Origin: Platycnemis pennipes
Lineage: Eukaryota > Arthropoda > Insecta > Odonata > Platycnemididae
Assembly (NCBI GenBank): GCA_933228895.1
Contig: OW121858.1
Span: 31,581,859 to 31,645,858, forward strand
DNA length: 64,000 bases
Direction: 5' to 3'
This document shows positions 28,596-39,356 of this stretch, piece after piece. The position numbers and the translations under genes were made by a program. Positions within the stretch are counted from its first letter, which is position 1, and each line of letters starts with the position of its first letter. The notes under the pieces are model-generated. The model was not told the origin of the DNA. It saw nothing but the letters and a program-made list of their open reading frames with translations, and searched no databases.

Positions 28596-31500
28596 TTAAA
28601 CTGAGTGGAAGATATTTATATCTTTTAAAAACCGGATTACCTGATAAAGTCTGCCAGCGTTATCACCCAGATCGTATTTAAGATTTCCCCTTAGGCCGAA
28701 AACATTGCGAGCATCTTGGTAGTTAACACACTCCGCCATGATGTGTTTCACTGTCAGAGGCTTATCGCATGACTCGCAGTGGGGTGGTGTCTTGTTTTCC
28801 GTGAATAGGAAAGAATGGGTCACGGCGCAGTGGCCGATCCGCAGGCGGGCAATGACCACTTCTTCCCTCCGATTACCTCGGACTGAAGAAGGCCATGCCC
28901 GAGCGTCAGGTTTTATCGCACGCAGCTTGTTTCCTTCCATACTACGCCAAGTTTCACTCCACTGCTTAGTGGCGATCCGTCGAAGCATGGACTTGACATC
29001 TTCCGATAAAACCAAGTCCAAGACTGAATCTGGGTTTTCCAACGCCTCTTTTGCCGCTCTATCCGCTTTTTCGTTACCTGGAATACCTACGTGGCCAGGA
29101 ATCCAAACAAAAATGATTTGGATTCCTTTTTGAGTAAGGGATGAGAGGGCAGAATGGATTTCCTGAATAATAGGGTGGTCCGAGTACATGGCTGATATGG
29201 CTTTCAGAGAGCTTAAGGAGTCAGAGCAAATTAAGAATGATCCTTGATTGCCCTTTATATTACATAAAGCCGTTTTTATGGCGAACAGTTCTGCATTAAA
29301 TACACTGTAGAATGGACTTAGCTTCATCTTAAGGACGCCGTGGTGTATGGATGCCACTGCAGCCCCACACGCAAGATCTGACTTGGACCCATCGGTGTAG
29401 ACAGGTATGAAGTTGGGATGAGCTTCTAGAAGTCCCTTGAACATCTGCCTGTATTCAATAGGGGTCGTGAATTGTTTGTCCTGTTTTTTAAAGCAGAGGT
29501 TTACGTTAGGCAGGGGCATTAGCCAGGGTGGTTGATTACAGTATTTAACCTGATGCACTGTGGGCAGTGACATGCCTACTTCTTCAATAAAATCTCTAAA
29601 GCGTATCCCAAGTGGACGTGTGGCCCGTTTCCTTCGATTAAAAATATCTATGAACCGAGGTTTAAAAACTATGTCAAAGCATGGGTGTGTTTTCATTGAT
29701 AAAATCTTTGCTACGTAGTTGCTCATTAAAATTTTTCTTCGCGAGGCCAACGGTAGCTCCCCTGAGTCTGAGTATATACTCGGAACGGGTGATGTCCGAA
29801 AGGCACCAATGGCTAGTCGGAGTCCGGTGTTGTGCACGGTATTCAAAGGTTTCAAATATGATTCTCTTCCAGAAGAGTACACAACGGACCCATAGTCCAG
29901 TTTTGACCTCACCAGCGAACGGTATAGTAAAAGCATCATGGAGCGGTCTGCGCCCCATGTCGAATGACTTAAAAATTTAAAAATGTTTAAAATCTTTTGG
30001 CATGCATTCTTAGTGTGTTGAATGTGGTCTCGCCAGTTTAATTTCTTATCTAAATAAAGTCCGAGGAAACGATGGGATTCCACAAACGATAAGACCTTGT
30101 TTCCAAGCCTTAAGGTTGGATTTGGAAAGATTCCCCTCACCCTGTGGAAGTGCAAACATTTCGTTTTATCTTCAGAAAAACGGAGACCGTTGGCCAGGGA
30201 CCAGTCCTGCAGGCGGTTTAGGGTCATTTGGACCTGTCTCTCAGCCGTTGACAGTTTCGATGACCTGCAAAAAATCGCCAGGTCGTCGACGAAGAGTGAG
30301 GCCGTCACGGGAGATTGAACGCATTTTGCGATGCTGTTGATTGCGATAGCAAAAAGTGTAACGCTAAGGACCGCACCTTGAGGAACTCCGTTCTCTAGTA
30401 CGTATGGTTGGGAGAGGGTGTTTCCTATTCGGACTCTAAAGGAACGCTTATTTAAAAAGTTTTTCACGAATATGGGTAGATTGCCCTTAAAACCCCAGTC
30501 GTGTAATGACTGTAAGATTGCATGTCTCCATGTTGTGTCGTAGGCTTTTTCAATGTCGAAGAAAACCGCGATAACGTGCTGTCTGAGGAGAAATGCCTCC
30601 TGAACGAAGGCCTCGATTCTCACCAGGTGGTCGACCGTAGACCTGCTCCGCCGGAAGCCACACTGGATATTTGATATGAGTTTGCGGCTTTCAAGGCACC
30701 ACACAAGCCGTTTGTTTACCAGTCTTTCCATTAGCTTTCCTAAACAACTGGTTAGGGATATTGGGCGGTAGCTAGAGGGGAGAGATTTGTCCTTTCCCTG
30801 CTTGGGGATCGGAACGATTATGGATTCTCGCCAGCTCTCCGGAAATACCTGCTCCGACCACACTTGGTTGAGTGTGGCAAGTAGTTCTGGTAACGAAGAG
30901 TGAGGGAGATTTCGCAAGAAAGAATTATGTATTAAGTCACTCCCAGGTGAGGTGTCTTTAGCGCTTTCTATTGCTAATTTCAGCTCCCACATTGTGAAAG
31001 GGTTATTGTAAGAGTCGGTGTTATTAGCATCACAGAAATTAAGACGCCTTCTTTCGGCTCTGCATTTATGGCTTTTAAATGATGGATGGTGCCTGTCGCT
31101 GGCGCTAATAGCGGCATAGTGTTTGCCGAAGGCTTCCGCAATATCGGTAGGGGATGAAAGAATGTCTTCATTTAATTTTAGCCCTGAGACCGGAGAGAAA
31201 TTGCGTTTGCCCATTACGGATTTTATTTTATTCCAGACCTGTGTAGAGGGCGTTCGATGGTTTATACTAGAGACGTACTCCGTCCAAGATCTCTTCTTTG
31301 CCTCTCTAATGACCTGTCGAGCCTTGGCTCGCAGTCGGCGGAAGGCCGCAAGGTTAGTGGAGGTAGGGAATTTGTTAAAAATACGCAGCGCTCTTTTTCG
31401 TCTGCGGATGGCTTCTGCGCACTCCTCGTTCCACCACGGAACTGGAGGGCGACGAGGAGTACCTGAGGTAGTAGCAACGCTACCTTCCGCGGCTTCCAGG

Positions 31501-32294
31501 ATAGCTTCCGTAAGAGCCTTTACATTATCCAGACCTTGGCTGCTGCTGGAAAATTTAAAACAGAATTTTCGTTTAAAATCCGTCCAGTTGGCTTTCTTAA
31601 CAAGCCACGTTTTTGGCGAATTAAAAACACAAGTATTTCCCGTTTTATAAATAATCAAGGGGAAGTGGTCGCTACCACACAGATCATCATGGACCATCAT
31701 TTTAAAAAAAGGGGCTATGGATTCCGTGCTAACCCACAGGTCAATGGAGGAATACCCTCCGTTAAAAGCATTAAAACGAGTCTTCTCCTGGTCATTTAAT
31801 AAAACTAAGTTAAAATCGTTTAAAAACCTTTCTAAGAGACGCCCTCGGCCATTAAAATCACGCATCTCATCGCCCCAAAGGCTACTGTGCGCATTAAAAT
31901 CGCCCAATAAGACGAATGGCCTCGGAAGCTGACTGACTAGATTTTCAAGGTTTCTTCTGTTGACTGGAGCCCATTCCGGCAAGTATACATTGCAGAATGT
32001 AATACTTTCCGGAATAGCAGTGGTAATTGCCTGGGCCAGTAGCGGAGTCTGCAGGTCCACACGGGAGGTGTAAATGGTCTCGCGTATGAATGCAGCAACA
32101 CCGCCACGTGCCCTATCACCATCGACGTCGTCAACTCTAAAAACTTTAAAACCATTCAACGTTACATTATCTGTCGCTTTAAAATGGGTTTCTTGAAGAA
32201 AGAAACATAAAGGGTTAAAATTACTCAATAGGAGCTTAAAATCCTCTAAATGTTTAAAAAAGCCGTTGCAATTCCACTGTAGTATCGTGGCCAT
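28596..32294 (-). CDS. R2 ORF2: endonuclease, reverse transcriptase, RNase H polyprotein
   Basis: 1232 codons, ATG at 32294, no interruption. Endonuclease signatures are QWNCNG, LQETHFK, GDFNAH (near 131) and GSDHFPL (near 208). The reverse transcriptase has IVPIPKQGK, FFDIEKAYD (near 579), GVPQGA (near 636) and FVDD (near 670). RNase H has YTDGSKSD (near 967), AELFAIKTAL, CSDSLSS and GHVGIPGNEKAD (near 1070). The C-terminal knuckle is CESCDKPLTVKHIMAEC. The short 3' untranslated stretch is about 170 nt. Compared with R1 the conserved motifs are retained while linkers differ, as expected for a separate active lineage. Confidence 0.95.
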   Translation of the reverse strand: MATILQWNCNGFFKHLEDFKLLLSNFNPLCFFLQETHFKATDNVTLNGFKVFRVDDVDGDRARGGVAAFIRETIYTSRVDLQTPLLAQAITTAIPESITFCNVYLPEWAPVNRRNLENLVSQLPRPFVLLGDFNAHSSLWGDEMRDFNGRGRLLERFLNDFNLVLLNDQEKTRFNAFNGGYSSIDLWVSTESIAPFFKMMVHDDLCGSDHFPLIIYKTGNTCVFNSPKTWLVKKANWTDFKRKFCFKFSSSSQGLDNVKALTEAILEAAEGSVATTSGTPRRPPVPWWNEECAEAIRRRKRALRIFNKFPTSTNLAAFRRLRAKARQVIREAKKRSWTEYVSSINHRTPSTQVWNKIKSVMGKRNFSPVSGLKLNEDILSSPTDIAEAFGKHYAAISASDRHHPSFKSHKCRAERRRLNFCDANNTDSYNNPFTMWELKLAIESAKDTSPGSDLIHNSFLRNLPHSSLPELLATLNQVWSEQVFPESWRESIIVPIPKQGKDKSLPSSYRPISLTSCLGKLMERLVNKRLVWCLESRKLISNIQCGFRRSRSTVDHLVRIEAFVQEAFLLRQHVIAVFFDIEKAYDTTWRHAILQSLHDWGFKGNLPIFVKNFLNKRSFRVRIGNTLSQPYVLENGVPQGAVLSVTLFAIAINSIAKCVQSPVTASLFVDDLAIFCRSSKLSTAERQVQMTLNRLQDWSLANGLRFSEDKTKCLHFHRVRGIFPNPTLRLGNKVLSFVESHRFLGLYLDKKLNWRDHIQHTKNACQKILNIFKFLSHSTWGADRSMMLLLYRSLVRSKLDYGSVVYSSGRESYLKPLNTVHNTGLRLAIGAFRTSPVPSIYSDSGELPLASRRKILMSNYVAKILSMKTHPCFDIVFKPRFIDIFNRRKRATRPLGIRFRDFIEEVGMSLPTVHQVKYCNQPPWLMPLPNVNLCFKKQDKQFTTPIEYRQMFKGLLEAHPNFIPVYTDGSKSDLACGAAVASIHHGVLKMKLSPFYSVFNAELFAIKTALCNIKGNQGSFLICSDSLSSLKAISAMYSDHPIIQEIHSALSSLTQKGIQIIFVWIPGHVGIPGNEKADRAAKEALENPDSVLDLVLSEDVKSMLRRIATKQWSETWRSMEGNKLRAIKPDARAWPSSVRGNRREEVVIARLRIGHCAVTHSFLFTENKTPPHCESCDKPLTVKHIMAECVNYQDARNVFGLRGNLKYDLGDNAGRLYQVIRFLKDINIFHSV

Positions 32295-32371
32295 ACAGGT
32301 TAAAGGATAAAAAGAAAAAAAATATATATATATAAATAAAACACTAAAAGCTCTGCTGGGTTGTGAAAGGC

Positions 32372-33592
32372 TTACCGCTTTATCCTGCGAGCCTTTTTAT
32401 TTTTCGCCTTTGCAAGGAGGATTTCAGTCTCAGAAAGAGACTCGTCCTCCTCCATCGACTCCGGTTGGTTAGTTTTTAGGGTACCAGATGGCCCCTGAGG
32501 CGGTGTATTTACACGACCACAGGGTAGTGTATTTACACGTCCGCTGAGTTGTGCATTTTCACGACCATTGGACGCGGCCTCACGATCAGGCTTCGTGGCC
32601 ATCTGCTTAATGGAGCCATTTTTGTTAGGGGCATTCGTCCCTACAGCCGGTTTAGAAGCCTTATCCGGTTTGGCTGAGTTGCCTTGTGTCTTACTCTCTA
32701 ATTCGGTCAAGTCTGTTTGTGTAGAGATACTGATCTTTGGAACGGGAGTGTGCATTACAGCAGCGTAGGAGCGGGAGAAGGTAGGGGCAGCTAGCGCTCG
32801 GTGCTTCTTACGCGCTTCAAAATAAGGGATCTTTTCCACCGTTTTAATTTCCATTATTTTTCGTTCATCCTGTAGCTTGGGACACTTCCGGGAATATGCC
32901 GGATGTGCGCCCTCGCAGTTTACACAGTTTGGGTCAGATTCACAGTCTTTCTCTTCGTGTTTCTCTTTTCCACAGGTTGGACAGATTTCATTGTTGACGC
33001 ATCTTGATGCGATGTGGCCAAAACGTTGGCATTTAAAACACCGCATTGGGTTGGGAATAAATGGTCGCACTGGGCACGATTCGTAACCCACAGAAACCCT
33101 GTCTGGCAGCTTGTCCAGGGAGAAGGTAAGAATGACGGATGTGGTGTTAATTATCTCGCCATTCCGCTTTGTCTTTAAGCGACGACAGTCAATAACCCCT
33201 TGAGGCGCCATCTCTCTCTTAATTTCGTCCGTCTCGACATAGAGAAGGTCGTAGTTAGTAATAACTCCACGGCAGGTATTTAATGTGGAGTGTACCTCTA
33301 CTTTAACGGGGATATCGTGGAGTTTCTCCATCTTCAGAAGCTTCGCACTTTGAGCGTTGTTCGCCGTTTCAATAAGTAACGTGCCATCCCTAAGCTTCTT
33401 AACCGAATTCAAATTTCCTGGTATGGTTGACGACAGGACTTTGTTTATTAAAAACGGAGACACCTTTTTCAGTGACTCACCTTCTTTTTCACACCTCATT
33501 ACCAGAAACCGCTGACACGCGGCAAGGACTTTATCTCCTCCACCCTTATCAGGGTGGAATCTTTTAGGTGGTGGTAGATGTTTATCTGCCAT
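32372..33592 (-). CDS. R2 ORF1: gag-like RNA-binding protein with zinc knuckles
   Basis: 406 codons from the ATG at 33592 (MADKHLPPPKR...); an upstream in-frame extension begins with a non-ATG codon and is leader-like. Three CCHC knuckles lie at about residues 184-238: CFKCQRFGHIASRC, CPTCGKEKHEEKDC and CVNCEGAHPAYSRKC. The tail is rich in Asn, Pro, Lys and Gly and includes a short internal repeat (GRENAQLSGRVNTLPCGRVN). It ends in MEEDESLSE plus a basic stretch, like R1. It stops 77 nt before ORF2 starts. Confidence 0.9.
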   Translation of the reverse strand: MADKHLPPPKRFHPDKGGGDKVLAACQRFLVMRCEKEGESLKKVSPFLINKVLSSTIPGNLNSVKKLRDGTLLIETANNAQSAKLLKMEKLHDIPVKVEVHSTLNTCRGVITNYDLLYVETDEIKREMAPQGVIDCRRLKTKRNGEIINTTSVILTFSLDKLPDRVSVGYESCPVRPFIPNPMRCFKCQRFGHIASRCVNNEICPTCGKEKHEEKDCESDPNCVNCEGAHPAYSRKCPKLQDERKIMEIKTVEKIPYFEARKKHRALAAPTFSRSYAAVMHTPVPKISISTQTDLTELESKTQGNSAKPDKASKPAVGTNAPNKNGSIKQMATKPDREAASNGRENAQLSGRVNTLPCGRVNTPPQGPSGTLKTNQPESMEEDESLSETEILLAKAKNKKARRIKR

Positions 33593-34190
33593 GCCCCTAA
33601 TAACTTCGTCCCCCGGGCTCCCCACCCGCCACGGAGCCACACATTCGGGACGCCGCACCGCAAGCCGGTGCGGTCGCCAGGGCTACCCGAGGGGATATAG
33701 CACCCTAGAGGTGGTTGTCTGATTCGGGTTGGGTCTTCAATGCACGAGGCCACCAAACCCGTACATCTCCGACCGCCCTACACAGACCCCCACCTCCCTG
33801 GCACTCGCCACCGTTAAGCTAAACGCCACGGAAGCCGATTGACCGGGAGTGGCTAGCTCCCGGCCGCCCGTTTGCAGCGAATCCGGGGCCGAAGAGGGGT
33901 ATTGGACCATAGTCCATACCGGGCATCCGACACCCGGCTGGGAACCACGGACCTCACCCTCCAGGATCCCCTTCTCCTCCTTACGGGTCTCCGCACACGG
34001 CAAACATGCGGGTGGATCGCAGGCCAGGTGGTATGGCCGCACACAGACAGTTGACCCACAACACTGTCCGGGCTCAACCCTTGCTGGCTCTGGGTTTGTT
34101 TTCGGGGTTATCTCCCCGCCCTTTTAGTCGCCTCTTACGACAAGCAGAGATACTGCGGGAGTATTCTCAATCCCCCTACCCGCAGGGGGC
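33593..34190 (-). promoter_or_regulatory. R2 5' leader
   Basis: About 598 nt and the same length as in R1. It is almost the same sequence despite strongly diverged coding regions, and it has the same 5'-terminal pseudoknot-capable sequence and GTCG..CGAC hairpin. The changes seen versus R1 are single substitutions plus one short cluster (GGGGGCCA versus TATGGTCC around 33907). Confidence 0.75.
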
Positions 34191-34202
34191 TCAGTCGTTG
34201 CT
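34191..34202. repeat. 12-bp target-site duplication of R2, right copy
   Basis: TCAGTCGTTGCT, equal to 28414-28425. Confidence 0.92.
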
Positions 34203-35646
34203 TTGTTTCTTCTATTACAGCTGGAGAAGTAAGTATTTGAGCAATTTGCTTTCCTGACCTTTTCACATGGACTTTCATTCTTTTTTCTGGTGTAGGTAGT
34301 AAATTATGGAAAGACCTACCCAAAGTATTTGACGATTCCTCAGATGTTGATGTCGAGGATTGGCTTTCTTCATAGGGACTGGCAGTTAATTTTTGATCGG
34401 AAGATGAATTTGTCGAAAAAGGAGTTGATGCTTCTTCTGGGGCGTGTGAGCTTCCGAGATTAGAAGGATGAAGATCTAACTCCGTCAGGATACCCGGATT
34501 CAGAGGGAATATTCCTGTTGATCGGAATCCATTTTCAGCGTTGCCGATTGTTGCGGCTTTGCTCCATGCATTTCGAAAAAGCCGACCAAAATTAAATTTA
34601 GTTATCTTTCTATCCCCCTTACAAACTGTCATATACGCATTTGTTTCAATATCGTAGTATGTCTTTAATGGTTTATAAAAAGACCTGTCCAGAGGTTGCA
34701 ACCTTTGTGTAGTGTGGCTGGGCAGTGATAAGAGAGTGATCTCATTCCTTTCACAGAACAGTAGAACAGGAAGAGTCTTGTGTGATGCGTGGCCATCGAG
34801 GACTAAAATGCATCGGCCAGGAATCCTGTTTGCTTGAAAGTGCTTTAGCCACTCCAAAAAAAGATCCTCATTTATCCACCCTGAATCGGACATAAAAATT
34901 TTAGATCCCAACGGAAATCCATCCTCCCATTCCTTATGGAACTTTTTCCCCTTAAAAATTACAAAAGGTGGTATGTAATGTCCACTTGCATTGCAGCACG
35001 CAACAACTGTCACCAATTCCCCCTTTTCCACTGACGCCTGTTTTATGACTACCTTAGATCCTGTTCTTGCAACATTCTTTTGGGTTTGGCGATTATTTAA
35101 TACACATCCCGTTTCGTCAACGTTGTATATAAGGTGGGGCCTATCCATAACTCCAGCCTCAGCCATCGAAATAGTTAACTTTGAAAAAAAATCGTCTAAA
35201 TCTTCCTTATTTAAACCCTCAGCTCGAGCCACTGACAAACCTTCGGGTTTTCGAAGACTTAAAGGATGTCTAGATATAAAATTCAAGAACCAATCCTTGC
35301 CTGCTCGTTTTTTTAACGCACAGAAATTGTTTTTTATGTTGTTTTCAATGGAAAATTCATATGCCACCTTCATGACATCATCTCTTGTCAATCCGAACCC
35401 AATTTCACATAACCTAAGAATTCTTCTAATTAATGCTTCCTCTTCTTCCACTGAGAAGACATTTTGCCCCCCTCTTGTCTTCAATTTTTCCGTATCCGCT
35501 ACTATCCTACGATAGAGGCAAGTACGGGGAACATTGAAAAGTTCGGCAGAATGCCTCATGCTTCTTCCCTCTCTGAAAGCTTTCAGCGCCATTCTCATAT
35601 CCTCCTCTGTCCATGTCTGTTCCGTTTTTCGCCGGTACTTCCCCAT
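34203..35646 (-). pseudogene. pogo transposase, N-terminal piece (copy B)
   Basis: 481 codons from the ATG at 35646, identical to copy A. It retains the helix-turn-helix parts, the DDD catalytic core and most of the Ser/Thr linker, but is cut before the PHD finger. The frame runs on through the duplicated target into the antisense of the R2 leader for about 20 codons (ending ILPQYLCLS, stop at 34135). A truncated but catalytically complete protein of 503 residues could thus be made if the gene is transcribed. Confidence 0.8.
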
Positions 35647-36837
35647 CTTAATCCAAAAGGAAAAACATTAACGGTAAGCGAAAATTATCACTTTCATAAA
35701 TACGTTTTAAATGAAATTTTGCTAATGTTACGCTATCAAAAGGAGGTTGTAAGGCGTTCCACAACTAATTCTGTTGCCATATATAATATTTAATACTCTG
35801 GCAATCCCTCTATCACGTACATTATATCACCTCCTTTTCTTTCAGATTGGAAAATATAGACCACTGAGTAATGTAGAATGTATAGGTATGGAACTCAATG
35901 TGAATTATTAACAATAAATTTCCATCACGAAATGCGTATGTTTTATGATATTGTTTCAGCGAATAATTGGTTAATATATATGGAACAGTACACAACATAT
36001 GTTACATCAAACGAAGGTAGCTTACCTCTGGCTCAGCCTGTAAATCGTGCTCGTCGCCGTAATAATTCACCTCTATGACGGGGAAAACCTCTTTCCTCCT
36101 CCTCGTTATACGTAGTAAATATCTATAACGTGATATAGAATAGCATTAAAATAGGTTTATTCCATTAAACTTCTTATAATACTTAGATAAAAGAGTATGG
36201 CCTAAAAACAAATTTTTAGCCACTTTCGCTCAAACATTCTTATAAACATTTGATGTTTTTAATGTAAAACATTAAGTGTAAGTAAGCAATTTATCAATAT
36301 TAGTTGTATATCTACTTACTTTTCAGTAGCAGAAGGAATTTTTCCAAGTGTCAGTTGAGTATAACTGGTTCAATGCTTCACCCTCGACCAGCGGCTTGGA
36401 ACTGAACTCCTGCGCGTGCTGGTCCTTTTCACCCGACTAAGTAATATGATTTTGTATCATGTTTGGTAACTCCGATATTCATACAAGGCTCAAAAAAGTA
36501 ACCTAATGTGGCAGCTATGGTATTAGATTTCCTTTCAGGAAAGAAAAACTTGAAATCTGAGTAAGCGCTACAATGTCACCTTACTTTGAACCTATACGAG
36601 GTTTTCTAAATACCCAATTTCACACCTCTCTCGTATGGTAGGCTTCCATTCGACAGAGTATCATTTGCTTAAATTCAGTCGTCGAGTTCTCGTTTTCACT
36701 CTACTAGAAGGACAAGATTACAAAGAAGCAATTCCTAAAACGTAGTCAGTCTCAAGTGATACCGTTTCGGGTCTGAGCGCACTTTTTGAAAAGCGTTCCT
36801 ATTCACCCGCTGGTCCGATTCACCCCCCTTTACCCTA

Positions 36838-37226
36838 CTAGTCAGAACTACACCGTTTAAAAAAGATAGAAATTGCAAAGCAAACATGCAAAAACATTCT
36901 GTTAGTAGGGTTAGATTTAAGTACTCATACCAACATGCAGCTACCAATGCTATCCATTGCTACTCTCCGATTGGACATATTTACCGTTATTCGTATCTCT
37001 AACTGTACGAGGGAAAAAGGACATTTTGAATCTATCAGTTCGGCAATCAATTTCTCTAATTTTATGATTAAGGTCCAGTCTGCCATAGTAAGTTGGGGTT
37101 CGCAAAATATTTTAAACATCATCACTGCAATTTTTGTCTTGGAAATATCTCAATTTTAACCTGCGATCTGACAATGATTCCCATTTTAATTGATTTAATG
37201 GACTGGTTACGCTAAGACGCTGGTTA
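36838..37226 (-). pseudogene. CR1-like ORF2 fragment, second copy in the array
   Basis: Exact counterpart of 26077-26465 at +10,761, lying just beyond the right TA of pogo B. It joins in sequence with the CR1 tail at 27600-27710 when pogo B is removed. Confidence 0.7.
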
Positions 37227-37781
37227 CTTCCTAAGCTGTCGGACGCCTCCCACGGAAATAACTATTGCTTGTGCTCCTATTGCTTCGGCGATTAAATTTC
37301 GCAGCACACTGATCCTAAATTTGTCGTTTTGCAGTTCGCAATCTCCTTGACAAGTTGAGGAGATTTTGAGGAGACTGGACCACTGCTGGCGTTCAACTCT
37401 CACCACTCTTCGCAATCCGGACACAAAAACTGCCGAGGATGTCTTCTAACCTGCAGATGGTCCTCTCAAGCCTCCAGGCGAACTCCCAAGACAACGCCCA
37501 ACCACTTTCCCGGCACCCAAACACCACGGCACCCGCTTCAGTGAGTGGAACCTCGTACAAAGACAATCCCTGTCTTATCTTTACGAAGTCTTTAATATTA
37601 TATTTACCATAGAGCAAGTACAATATAGAAGAGGGCTCACCGCATAGGACTTAACTGTTATACGCTTTGGAGATAGTACTGGAAGTTTTTCCTAGATGGC
37701 GAGGTAAGAATTTTTCGCGTTACGCCACAAACTATATATATCGCTTCGATATTCTAATCGACATAAGCGGCACACAAAGGT
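37227..37781. other. unassigned stretch, second copy
   Basis: Counterpart of 26466-27020 with no visible difference. It contains the same unrecognised short minus-strand frames. Confidence 0.35.
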
Positions 37782-38298
37782 GCGTTTACACGTAGCAGTT
37801 GACTGCTATGACGGTCAACTGCTAACAACTATTAAGCTCCACTCGCATGTGTAAATAGCAACTGCGATGCGAGTTCAGGTCGATACTGGACACATGTCGA
37901 ACACTATCGATCCTAGTTCGAGCTATTAGCAAAGTTGAAGCCCGTCCACTTTCCAGCGGAAATGAATGCAATAGACTCGCAAGAATCGCCAACGGAAAGC
38001 AATATACGACGGAATTTGGATATAATAACAAGGATATCCCTCCCCAAAAGGGGAGATATTACTCTTTAAAGAATGGGAACAAAAGAAAATCGTCAATGGA
38101 ATTTATTGCTTGAAGAAATTCATGCAAATTTAGGCGAAATTCACTATTAAAATAAAATGCTTTTTATTTGTTGTGGCAACGCCTAAATAGCGGCTTCAAG
38201 CTGCATGGAAGTTAACGCAGACGCATCATAGCAGTAGCGATATAGATACATCACGCATCTCGCAACTGTCATAGCAGTCAACTGCTACGTGTAAACGC
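37782..38298. mobile_element. 517-bp MITE, second copy in the array
   Basis: Same 31-bp perfect inverted ends as at 27021-27537, displaced by 10,761 bp. It arose by segmental duplication rather than by a new insertion. Confidence 0.75.
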
Positions 38299-38360
38299 TG
38301 CTTAACATATGCTATTGTTGTAGTTTTGTTATTATATTATAATGGTGCGATATGCCTTTA

Positions 38361-38471
38361 CCTACATCTACATAATACCCTGCAAGCCACCACAGGGGTG
38401 TGTGGCAGGGGGTGATTTCTCACCATACATGCACTGCATATCATGCATAAAAAAGGAATAGTATTAATATA
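38361..38471 (-). pseudogene. CR1-like 3' tail interrupted by pogo C
   Basis: Counterpart of 27600-27710, ending at the TA before the pogo C terminal repeat. Confidence 0.7.
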
Positions 38472-38917
38472 GGGTAAAGGGGGGTGAATCGGGCCACAAA
38501 AAGGAAAATCGTCGATTTCCTCGTTTGTGTAAACAGTTACATTCTGAAAGCATTATCAGCAAAGGACTTGATGTTTTTCCAGTTTAAAACGCAATTTTCA
38601 GCGTGGTTGCTCTGAATAGAACGGTCCTGGAGCAATTTCTTCAAGAGACTGCATGGTCCTATTCGCCCGACGACTTGGAGGGCGAATCGGACCAGATTAG
38701 AGGCTGAATCGGACCAGTAAAATAACGTTATAAATTTTAGTTTTCTTAAGTTTTATTCCATAAAATTTTGAAATTTTGCATCATTGCTATTAACAATGTA
38801 GTGCAGTCTGGAGATATTTCGACGACACCTTCTTAGAGTCAAACATAACTTTACAAATAGACATACATCACCAAATCTGAACATATAGAACAAAATAGAA
38901 CAAATTTACCAAAACAA

Positions 38918-39186
38918 TTAGGCACATTTACCACAAGTAAATTTATCTCGCCCCTTAGCACCTACACACAGCTCATGGTACCAACAATTACACTTCATGC
39001 ACTTAATCCAGTCTCTAAACTTTGACGAATTCGCACAATTATAAGACTTGGAGCAGAAGCCACAAAGCGTATCATCAGCTGAGTTTTCCCCATTCTCAGT
39101 ATTGCCGTCCCTATCAGAAGATGATTCATATAAGTTTCTGCAAGTTCCCTTCGCGTTCCTAATATTTTGTTTCTTCAGTCGTTGCT
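38918..39186 (-). pseudogene. pogo transposase, C-terminal piece (copy C)
   Basis: Same as 28157-28425; keeps the full PHD finger and the stop codon. It is followed directly by R3, with the target duplication TCAGTCGTTGCT at 39175-39186. Confidence 0.8.
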
Positions 39187-39356
39187 AGTAGTCTAGTAAT
39201 TGGGTTTGTGGGTGCGTCGACGGCAGAGGTCATTTTGCACCACATCCAATTTATAAATGTTGTCACTGCATTGGGCGGCTCACCTCTAGACTCGTTATTT
39301 TTAACTTCAGAATAGTTTTTAACTAGAGAGATATACTGAAATTGAAATAAAAATTA

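Larger units (their letters stand above)
28426..34190 (-). mobile_element. intact I-type non-LTR retrotransposon, copy R2 (second family)
   Basis: 5,765 bp on the minus strand with the same layout as R1. Its ORF products share roughly 55-60 percent of residues with those of R1 by eye, while the 5' leader is nearly identical. It is inserted in the transposase gene of pogo B with a 12-bp target duplication. The 3' end is a short degenerate triplet tail (ACTAGACTACT). R3 at 39187-44951 is its duplicate. Confidence 0.93.
27711..36835 (-). mobile_element. pogo/Tigger-type transposon, copy B, complete but split by retrotransposon R2
   Basis: Terminal inverted repeats GGGTAAAGGGGGGTGAATCG (27711) and its complement (ending 36835) are flanked by TA on each side. 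Without the 5,777 bp added by the R2 insertion the element is about 3.35 kb. Near the left end, 27890-27960 holds several more GAATCGGACCAG-type motifs in both orientations; near the right end, 36780-36835 and about 36420 hold related ones. The transposase gene is in two pieces, at 28157-28425 and 34203-35646. Confidence 0.88.

Noticed and set aside
31123..31650. 175-codon plus-strand open frame opposite R2 ORF2 (also 41884-42411, and a relative at 18137-18616)
   Set aside because: Antisense shadow of the ORF2 linker after the endonuclease. The R1/R2 resemblance follows from ORF2 conservation.
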